A DNA stretch of 64,000 nt from Brucella grignonensis (GTDB taxonomy: Bacteria > Pseudomonadota > Alphaproteobacteria > Rhizobiales > Rhizobiaceae): positions 186,001-250,000 of the forward strand of contig NZ_NNRL01000159.1 of NCBI RefSeq assembly GCF_002252505.1, read 5' to 3'. The notes below the pieces were generated by a model. It was not told the origin of the DNA and searched no databases. It saw nothing but the letters and a program-made list of their open reading frames with translations. Position numbers and translations under genes: made by a program. Shown piece after piece: positions 1-6,213 of the stretch. The first letter of the stretch is position 1; each line of letters begins with the position of its first letter.

Positions 1-1254
1 GGCCTCCTGCGATGCAGCCGCCGCCCGATCGCCATCGACGGATTGGCCCGACAACATCGAAACCGTCTGCGGGTCAACTTGCATTCCGGGGCGAACCAGC
101 CCCTTGATGATGATTTTCTCGCCTGGCCTGAGGCCGTTGGAGACAACGCGTAAACCATCGATCATCGGCCCCAATTCAACCGGTCGGTACTCAGCCTTGT
201 TCTCGGCTCCGAGAGCTAGAACGTAGCGGCGTCCCTGGTCGGTACCGATTGCCTGTTCGTCAATGAGCACGGTCTGCGTCGGTTCGGCGGTAACGAGCTT
301 CACTCGTGCGAAGAGGCCAGGCGTCAGCTGGCCATCCGGGTTCTTGACAACTGCCCTGGCGCGGATCGTTCCCGTACTCCGGTCAACACGGTTGCCGAGA
401 AAGTCGAGTTCACCGGCATGTGGGAAGCCCGTATCAGTCATCAAGCCGATCCGCACCGGAAGCTTGCCGCCAACCCTACCCGAGTCTGATGCGCGTGCAC
501 GATCGACGAATCCGAGATAGGTGGCTTCGTCGATATCGAAATAGACATAGAGCGGATAGGTCGAGACGATCGTGGTGAGCAGAGTCGTAGCCCCCTGTGC
601 ATTGCCACCGGTGACGAGATTGCCTTCCGTGATAAGAACACGATCAACGCGTCCGGCAATCGGTGCCGTGACGCGCGTGAACGAGAGATCAAGTTCCGCG
701 GCCGCAACGGCAGCCTTGGCGATTTCCACCTGGGCTTGGCGCTGACGGCGTGCTGCCTGCGCGTCATCAAAAGTCTTGCGCGACACGGTCCCATTCGGAG
801 CCAGCGTCTCGGCGCGCTTGAAATCGATCTCGGCCTGGTCGAGCAGAACCTTTGCCTGCTGCAACTGGGCTTTGGCTCCGTCCAGCGCAACCTGGAATGG
901 TCTCGGATCGATCTGGAAGAGAAGATCGCCCGGTCGTACAAGGCCGCCTTCTGGAACGCTGACGGCGTCGATTGCGCCGCCGACGCGCGGACGCAGTTCA
1001 ATGGACTTGGTCGCTTCGAGATAGCCGATGAACTCTGCGGACGGCGCGACCTTGCGCGTGACGACTTCGGCGACGGGGACCTCTGGGGCAGGCATTTGAG
1101 CCGACTGCGCAGCGGCTTGTGATACGGCAGCCGACGAAACAAGCGCCATTAGATTTTCAGCGTAGGGTCTAACCTCGTTGCGATAAGCAGTGCCAAGAGT
1201 GCCACCGGCGATGACCGCTCCGACCAGGAACAGGGTGGTAGCTTTGCTACTCAT
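1..1254 (-). CDS. RND efflux periplasmic adaptor (membrane fusion protein), 3' end outside window
   Basis: Open reading frame of 418 codons on the minus strand from ATG at 1254, still open at base 1. It begins with an uncleaved-signal-like hydrophobic stretch (about residues 5-17), then a lipoyl/biotinyl-type half (VGGAIDAVSVPEGGLVRPGD), a long Gln/Ala-rich helical hairpin, the second lipoyl half (TRVTAPIAGRVDR) and a beta-barrel domain. This is the MexE/AcrA order. Adaptors of this family bridge an inner-membrane RND pump and an outer-membrane channel. AAGGAGA lies just before the ATG. A MerR-type promoter lies 60 bp upstream, pointing to metal- or drug-inducible expression. The pump gene would lie left of the window. 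Confidence 0.88.
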   Translation of the reverse strand, partial: MSSKATTLFLVGAVIAGGTLGTAYRNEVRPYAENLMALVSSAAVSQAAAQSAQMPAPEVPVAEVVTRKVAPSAEFIGYLEATKSIELRPRVGGAIDAVSVPEGGLVRPGDLLFQIDPRPFQVALDGAKAQLQQAKVLLDQAEIDFKRAETLAPNGTVSRKTFDDAQAARRQRQAQVEIAKAAVAAAELDLSFTRVTAPIAGRVDRVLITEGNLVTGGNAQGATTLLTTIVSTYPLYVYFDIDEATYLGFVDRARASDSGRVGGKLPVRIGLMTDTGFPHAGELDFLGNRVDRSTGTIRARAVVKNPDGQLTPGLFARVKLVTAEPTQTVLIDEQAIGTDQGRRYVLALGAENKAEYRPVELGPMIDGLRVVSNGLRPGEKIIIKGLVRPGMQVDPQTVSMLSGQSVDGDRAAAASQEA

Positions 1255-1314
1255 TATCATTCTCCTTCATAAGGGCACGCCACCCGACAGCGTGAGACGA
1301 CGGTGACTTTTTCG

Positions 1315-1345
1315 AAGGTACGGCTTCCAACCATGGGAAGGTCAA
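1315..1345 (-). promoter_or_regulatory. CueR/MerR-type promoter with 19-bp spacer
   Basis: Read on the minus strand: -35 TTGACC (1345-1340), 19-bp spacer, -10 TACCTT (1320-1315). Inside is the imperfect inverted repeat ACCTTCC-N7-GGAAG. The over-long 19-bp spacer and this repeat are the hallmark of CueR/HmrR-controlled copper promoters such as E. coli copA. It points at the efflux adaptor gene starting at 1254. No merR-family gene is in the window. Confidence 0.7.
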
Positions 1346-1729
1346 GACCCAAGGAATAATTTTTCAGAAGAAGCTCTTGACGCGATTCATCAAGGGTTTA
1401 ATCCTGCCATCAGCAAAGCTGATTTCTCCGATGCGCTCGGGTCGGGAGGAGTTCGGTTCAGCTTAATAAGAACAGCATGCGGAACGCCTCAACTGCCGGA
1501 AATCCGCTAAGGAAGCGTGCCCGAGGGCTTTCCCGAACCAAATAATCAATGGCTTTCGGCGGACGCTAGGGCGCGAGAAGGCAAGTCTTCGTCTCGGCGC
1601 CCCGCGGCGGAATATGTGCCCCTGAAAAGCAGGGGCCGGCGGTGCAAGGCCACAACAGAGCCATGCATCCTAATTAGCGCACCGCGATTATTTCGCGGCG
1701 GGCCTTTGTTTTATGTGCCGATCCAAAAC
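1346..1729. other. Gene-free stretch between efflux promoter and copper oxidase remnant
   Basis: No convincing gene. A short open stretch on the plus strand near 1370-1510 (…EALDAIHQGFNPAISKADF…) looks like a coding relic, but it has no start, no clear family and soon meets stops. A perfect 6-bp hairpin (CCGCGA-ttatt-TCGCGG, 1682-1698), followed on the plus strand by a T-rich run, could be a weak terminator behind the oxidase remnant. Confidence 0.4.
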
Positions 1730-2283
1730 TCAGGCTCGAACGTCAATCGTACCCATCATTCCGAGCTGTTCGTGCTCGAGGATATGGCAGTGATACATGC
1801 GCGGTCCCGGCAGATCTTAGCGCAGCAGAATCCGAACCGTCTCTCCGGCCACGATGTTCACGGTATCCTTCCATGCACGATAGGCTGGCCTGGTGACCTT
1901 TCCGTCCTTCTCGTGCTCGATTATTTGGGACTTCATCGCCATGGAGTCGGAAGACGTCGACATGTTGTTATGGTCCATACCGCCCATGGATTCCGTCAGC
2001 ACAAAACGGCGCGGGACAACCGGTTCCCCAAGAGCTTCGATGGTGCGTGGCTTTGCCGGTAACGGAGGTATTGCGCCTGCCGGCCCGTCTGATACGTGTG
2101 CCGTCAACAGGGTTATGTCGGTCTCGTCCGGCTTACCCGGACCCATCCAGCCGCACTCATATTCGAGCGTCGTGAGCATAGCCATTTCCGGCTTGTCGAA
2201 AGACACAATCAACCCAACGTGTTCGGCCGGCGTGAGCAGCAACTCATCGACGACGACAGGGCTTCGATTAGGCCGCCAGGACG
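1730..2283 (-). pseudogene. Multicopper oxidase (CopA/CueO-like) remnant
   Basis: The minus strand encodes the C-terminal third of a periplasmic multicopper oxidase: VVVDELLLTPAEHVGLIVSF, TIEALGEPVVPRRFVLTE, AYRAWKDTVNIVAGETVRI and the type 1/3 copper motif MYHCHILEHEQLGMMG. Three lesions are visible. The 5' part is missing at the IS3 junction near 2284. An internal in-frame deletion has removed the HPFHxHG copper-ligand segment expected between AMK and the AYRAWKD block. A TAA at 1817-1819 interrupts the frame just before the MYHCH block (probably CAA to TAA). The gene cannot make an active oxidase. With the CueR-like promoter it suggests an old copper/silver resistance locus. Confidence 0.85.
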
Positions 2284-2939
2284 TCACCGCACGGTGCGAC
2301 TGATGCGAGACAATTGTTTGAAAGCCCGACAGAAGACGCGTTTCAAGTGCACGACCGACAGCAATCACAGTGAGCCTGTCGCTCCCAATCTTCTGGATCA
2401 AGACTTTAGCTGTGACAGACCAGATCAGAAATGGGGTGTCGACATCAGCTACATATGGACCGCAGAAGGCTGGCTTTATCTGGCAATCGTTGTCGATCTT
2501 TACTCTCGTCGTATTATCGGCTGAGAAGCGCGGGATCGGATGAAGAAGGACTTGGCCATAACTGCTCTGAAGAAAGCCATTGCTATCCGGCAACCAAAGC
2601 CGGGGCTGATCCAACACTCCGACAGGGGCAGCCAGTATGCCAGTTATGAGTACCGCAGAATTCCCGCAGCTCACAAAATGCTTCCATCCATGAACGACAA
2701 AGGAAATTGCTATGATAATGCGATGGTGGAAACCATCTTCAAGACAATCAAGTCGGAGCTGATCTGGCGCACTGTATTCCAGACACGCAGTGATGCGATC
2801 AAAGCTATTGGCGAATATATTGATGGCTTCTATAATCCTGTACGCAGACATTCTGCCCTCGGATATAAATCACCAATCGCATTCGAGATCATGAATCGTA
2901 AATTAGTGCCAGAACCTCTCCACTAAATCAGGGGAACTC
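2284..2939 (+). mobile_element. IS3-family insertion sequence remnant with broken transposase
   Basis: The plus strand encodes the DDE half of an IS3-family OrfB: RTVRLMRDNCLKARQKTRFK, KWGVDISYIW (first Asp), HSDRGSQY (second Asp), NAMVETIFKTIK (Glu), then FYNPVRRHSALGYKSP, ending at 2926. The 5' end (OrfA and the start of OrfB) is gone. A TGA at 2522-2524 replaces the Trp expected after SRRIIG, so the element cannot move by itself. Its right end, near GGGGAACTCCA at 2930-2940, cuts a ParB-like gene. Its left end abuts the oxidase remnant. I saw no target duplication. Confidence 0.85.
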
Positions 2940-3310
2940 CAGCCGGTTGCTTCGCCTGCCTCGTTCACTTCCGGCTCCACCACACGGTTCTGGAAAAGCC
3001 CCTTGGCGGCGATGCTGGCCGCAAGGGCTTCGATATGTGGGGTCTTGCGTGCATTGCGGGGCGACTTCTTGAGTTTGTTGAGGAGGATGAAGATTTCCCT
3101 ACCGGTCACGGGTTCTGCCGCAACGCTTTCCATATCCGCGACGGTTTCGGCTTCCAACGTCATGTCGGGGTCCGGAATAGGTTCCAGCGCGGGCAATGCC
3201 CCCACCACTTCCATCGCCACATCTCCAACGCTGCGGATTTGCGCATCCGTCGCTGCATTTTCCGCCGTCGCAACAGTGACGGCCTTGGTCTTCTTCGTAG
3301 CCCTTGCCAT
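2940..3310 (-). pseudogene. ParB/Srx-like N-terminal fragment truncated by IS3
   Basis: ATG at 3310 with AAGGA before it. After a basic and acidic linker the protein reads LNKLKKSPRNARKTPHIEAL, AASIAAKGLFQNRVVEPE, the start of a ParB nuclease-like domain of the kind carried by rhizobial plasmids and ICEs. The reading frame is coherent up to GEAT-G near 2942 and then enters IS3 sequence. About 120 residues remain; the family usually runs to 500-700. Earlier in-frame ATGs up to 3400 lack a ribosome site and read through a hairpin, so I chose 3310. Such ParB genes usually sit in the same element as DUF2493 genes, one of which is at the right edge here. Confidence 0.75.
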
Positions 3311-3338
3311 TGTTCCAATCCTTCTTTCCGTAAATACC

Positions 3339-3364
3339 GAAGGCATGTCCCTCGACATGCCTTC
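3339..3364. promoter_or_regulatory. 10-bp perfect inverted repeat upstream of the ParB-like gene
   Basis: GAAGGCATGT, six bases, then ACATGCCTTC: a perfect 10-bp inverted repeat 28 bp ahead of the ParB-like start. It could be an operator, a leader hairpin or a centromere-like site. The sequence alone does not decide. Confidence 0.45.
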
Positions 3365-3786
3365 CGGAGGCGCGTAGCGCGCGGGGATGGGAGGGGACAA
3401 GTGTCGGCGAGCATGGCCGGGTTAGGCGCAAGCGGGACGGAATCCGAATGTGATGGCGGTGGGAGATGTGAGCCGTCATGAGAAGCGGGCGGCCCTGCCA
3501 TGCGCAGGCGGCGCTTGAAGGGAGAAAGGGGCAAGGCCCCTTGGTTTCCCCTTCACGATCGGCAAGGCGCCAGCCGCAGCCGATCACGACAAAGCGCGCG
3601 AAGCGCTCCTTATTTTATCGAAGCAGTTCAAGCTATCTGGCTCCCGGTTTCGGATGCAATCGCAACCGTCCTCTTTGTAGGTCAGAGTGTCCCCTTTACC
3701 GCACAGTGCAGCGTGTCCTATTTTCTTTATAGCCTGATCGAGTCTCGATGGTTCCAACAATCATTTCGATATGAGCTACGGACGCC
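3365..3786. other. Gene-free stretch between ParB fragment and small unknown gene
   Basis: No supported gene. It contains a hairpin with 7-bp arms (AAGGGGC-aag-GCCCCTT, 3526-3542) and then lower-GC sequence that probably holds the promoter of the small gene at 3787. Open frames here on both strands lack ribosome sites and family features. Confidence 0.4.
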
Positions 3787-4068
3787 ATGAAACTACAACG
3801 CGACAAGATCAGGATCGAAATCTATCCGCGATCCGACACGTCGGAACCCGAAGAAGTTCGTGTACGCATTGCCAATGAAGCAGTCCTGGCACTCGCCCGC
3901 CTGATCGGCCGACAGATGGCGCGAGAACAGTTTCAGAAGAAAATGGCGTTGGAACGCCGCTCGAATAATGCCAGAAAGCGGAGCATAGAGTCGTACGCGA
4001 TTGCTAATCGCCATCATCCGATCCCGGTACAGGCATTACCTATCGGGATATTTTCACATAAGTATTGA
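3787..4068 (+). CDS. Small hypothetical protein, 93 aa
   Basis: Starts at ATG 3787. The first 55 residues look like real protein: an alternating strand with Arg/Glu (MKLQRDKIRIEIYP) then an amphipathic helix rich in Ala/Leu/Arg (EAVLALARLIGRQMAREQFQ). The tail after about residue 60 is unlike a folded domain, so the gene may have been frameshifted. It lies just before higBA and the recombinase remnant on the same strand, as small unknown genes often do in serine-recombinase islands. No family recognised. Confidence 0.5.
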   Translation: MKLQRDKIRIEIYPRSDTSEPEEVRVRIANEAVLALARLIGRQMAREQFQKKMALERRSNNARKRSIESYAIANRHHPIPVQALPIGIFSHKY

Positions 4069-4099
4069 TCCCAAAACGGGATCGTGATAAAGCTACTTC

Positions 4100-4423
4100 A
4101 TGAGGATCATTGCCCGTCGCTCCTTGCGGGAGTTCATCGAAAGCCTCGCAGGACAGAAAGACCAGTCGGCCATCAAGACAGCGCTCGATGCCTGGTTCGA
4201 TGAAGTCAGCAAGGCGGAGTGGGCAAGTTCCGCCGATGTGAAGCGACTTTACGCTACGGCGAGCATCGTCAGCGCCGAGCGTATCGTCTTCAACATCAAG
4301 GGTAATGATTATCGCCTTGTCGTGTCGGTCGATTTCGAGAAAAGCATCGTCTGGATCAAATGGATCGGCACACACAAGGCATATGACAAGATCGACGTGA
4401 CAGAGGTGAAGCATGGCGACTGA
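4100..4423 (+). CDS. higB: HigB-type mRNA-interferase toxin
   Basis: 107 aa, of the RelE-like HigB size and pattern: MRIIARRSLREFIES at the N-terminus, YATASIVSAERIVFNIKGNDYRLVVSVDF in the middle and VWIKWIGTHKAYDKID at the end, typical of the HigB group that cleaves ribosome-bound mRNA. Its last 11 bases overlap the antitoxin gene, so the two are translationally coupled with toxin first, the usual higBA order. It likely stabilises the recombinase-bearing segment. Confidence 0.88.
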   Translation: MRIIARRSLREFIESLAGQKDQSAIKTALDAWFDEVSKAEWASSADVKRLYATASIVSAERIVFNIKGNDYRLVVSVDFEKSIVWIKWIGTHKAYDKIDVTEVKHGD

Positions 4424-4793
4424 TCTGAAGCCCATTCGCACCGAAGCGGATTATGACGCGGCACTGGCCGAAGTCGAACGCCTGTGGGGAGCCAAAAGCG
4501 GAACGCCGGATGGCGATCATCTGGATGTGCTGGCAACCTTGATCGAAGTTTATGAAGCGAAGCATTATCCGATGGACCCGCCGGACCCGATCGAAGCAAT
4601 CAAGTTCCGGATGGAACAGCAGGGTTTGAGCCGCAAAGATCTCGAACCGATTTTCGGAACCCGGAACCGCACATCGGAAATTCTTAATCGCAGGCGTGGC
4701 CTGTCTATCGAGATGATCCGGCAATTGCATGATCGTCTCGGAATATCGGCCGAGGTGCTAATCCGACCGAGCCTTCTCGAAAAGGCAGCCTGA
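4413..4793 (+). CDS. higA: HigA-type antitoxin with HTH domain
   Basis: 126 aa. The N-terminal half (IRTEADYDAALAEVERLW) is the domain found in HigA antitoxins paired with this HigB group. The C-terminal half is a Cro/XRE-like helix-turn-helix (IKFRMEQQGLSRKDLEPIFG, then LNRRRGLSIEMIRQLHDRLG). It would neutralise the HigB at 4100-4423 and repress the shared promoter upstream of 4100. Both genes look intact while the neighbouring recombinase is dead. Confidence 0.88.
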   Translation: MATDLKPIRTEADYDAALAEVERLWGAKSGTPDGDHLDVLATLIEVYEAKHYPMDPPDPIEAIKFRMEQQGLSRKDLEPIFGTRNRTSEILNRRRGLSIEMIRQLHDRLGISAEVLIRPSLLEKAA

Positions 4794-4809
4794 CGTAAAA
4801 GGACAGCCG

Positions 4810-5735
4810 ATGACCCGTGTTGCGATCTACGCCCGGTATTCCTCCGATAATCAGAACGAAGCCTCGATCGAGGATCAGTTCCGCATTTGCCGAGATCAGG
4901 TAAAACGCGAGGGTTGAAAGGTTGTCGGCTGTTACAAGGATGCGGCGATCTCCGGTTCCACCGTGATCCTGCGGCCGGATATCCAGATGATCTTGCAGGA
5001 CACGCACGGAGAAGCGATCCGGAGCGACCGGGAGATTGACGAACAATAGACCGAAGTCATCCGACGTATTCTTCGCGACTTCACCGCCGGGATCGGCTCT
5101 CGCCCAATTGCCAGAACGTTGAATGCAGAAGGTATTCCCGGCCCGGAAAACAAGCTGTGGAATGACACCACGATCCGCGGCCATGCCAGCCATGGAACCG
5201 GCATCCTCAACAACGAGCTTTATATCGGCAAGCTGATCTGGAACCGGCTTCGCTACGTCAAGAACCCTGGGACCGGCAAGCGCGTGTCGCGCCTGAACCC
5301 GGAAAGCGAATGGATCGTCACCGAGGTTCCGCACCTGCGCATTGTCGATGACGAACTCTGGCAGGCCGTTCGCGCAAGACAGGGCGAGATTGCAGAAAAG
5401 TACGTCAATGTAACGGAAGCGATACGCGAGCATCACAAGAAGAACCGGCTGAACACAACCGGGAGAGCGAAGTCACTGCTTTCCGGTCTGATCTTCTGCG
5501 GATGCTGCGGCGGCCCCTACCCGCTTCGCGGCGCTGATCGTTTCGCCTGCTCGAACCATATCAGCAACGGTTCCTGCACCAACAGCCGGACGATCCCGCG
5601 CGCAGAGCTTGAGGAAGAGTTTTGGTCGGCCTGAAGGATCGGATGATGGCCCCCGAAACCGCTTCCGAAGCGATGCGAGCCTATGCGGAATAGACAAACC
5701 GGCAGAACCGGGAACGGCGCTCTAACGGCGATATG
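4810..5735 (+). pseudogene. Large serine recombinase remnant
   Basis: Starts MTRVAIYARYSSDNQNEASI, with the catalytic-serine block of resolvase/large serine recombinases (YARYSS), then the recombinase domain (IARTLNAEGIPGPENKLW, NELYIGKLIWNRL) and a zinc-ribbon region (FCGCCGG…FACSNHISNGSC). It is dead: TGA at 4915-4917 (where a Trp is expected), TAG at 5047-5049, about 100 residues missing between ILQDTHGE and RSDREI, and a frameshift near 5625 after which LKDRMMAPETASEAMRAYAE continues in another frame and meets TAG. It was probably the integration enzyme of an earlier mobile island at this spot. Confidence 0.9.
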
Positions 5736-5923
5736 TGGCAGATAGATCTTTTTATTGCTTCCCCCGCTAATACTCTTCTCAGGAGTGAGCAACTCCACCG
5801 TAAGCCCCATGGGGAAACTCCTTCATCCATCCATGAAAAGCCCTTCGCAGATCACACAGCACGGGAAAACGTGGGGCCGAAACAGCGATTACCGTTGAGG
5901 CTTGTTTTCTTTAAAACGCAAAA

Positions 5924-5945
5924 ACCCGCCGCTGTTGCGACGGGT
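5924..5945 (-). terminator. Rho-independent terminator for the leftward defence operon
   Basis: Plus-strand ACCCGCCGC-tgtt-GCGACGGGT gives a 9-bp stem with one mismatch. On the minus strand it is followed by TTTTGCGTTTTAAAG. It lies about 270 bp beyond the stop codon of the last leftward gene (6214), so it likely ends transcription of the whole defence run. Confidence 0.7.
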
Positions 5946-5955
5946 TTGTTATATT

Positions 5956-6108
5956 TGGTTGCGGGGGCTGGATCTAATCTTCACTTGTTGCCCGAGCAAG
6001 TAAAGATGGTTGCGGGGACCGGCATCGATCACAACTTGCAATCGACGCCGGTAAAGATGGTTGCGGGAGGCTGCAACCACCATTACTTGCGACCTACTAA
6101 CAGCCATT
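5956..6108. repeat. Three degenerate 51-bp tandem repeats, tRNA-3'-end-like core
   Basis: Copies start at 5956, 6007 and 6058, exactly 51 bp apart. Each opens with TGGTTGCGGG and has ACTTG about 28 bp in; the first two end with TAAAGA. TGGTTGCGGG followed by GGCTGGAT resembles the reverse complement of a tRNA acceptor/T-arm end (CCCGCAACCA). No full tRNA can be folded. They lie next to the dead recombinase and may be relics of successive attachment sites. Confidence 0.65.
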
Positions 6109-6213
6109 TTCCTATCAACGCCAAATCCAACGCGGGGAGAATGGTTGCTAAAAATAGCAGCTTTCATTCCGTCCTATTCCGAACAGCAGCGTGAGTATCG
6201 GTTACACTACAAC

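Larger units (their letters stand above)
5736..6213. other. Gene-free stretch holding terminator and tandem repeats
   Basis: Between the recombinase remnant and the end of the helicase gene there is no supported gene. The 153-aa open frame across 5733-6194 is mostly the translation of the three 51-bp repeats (VAGAGSNLHLL, VAGTGIDHNLQ, VAGGCNHHYLR) and has no family. The terminator and repeats are listed separately. Confidence 0.6.

Noticed and set aside
1817-2851. 344-aa minus-strand frame across oxidase and IS3
   Set aside because: Chimera: its first half is the antisense of the IS3 transposase and its second half is the oxidase remnant. Not one gene.
5956-6108. CRISPR array
   Set aside because: The 51-bp units are contiguous and degenerate, with no constant repeat/unique spacer pattern and no cas genes.
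5956-6108. Complete tRNA gene
   Set aside because: Only a 3'-end-like 10-mer is present; no anticodon arm or D arm can be folded around it.
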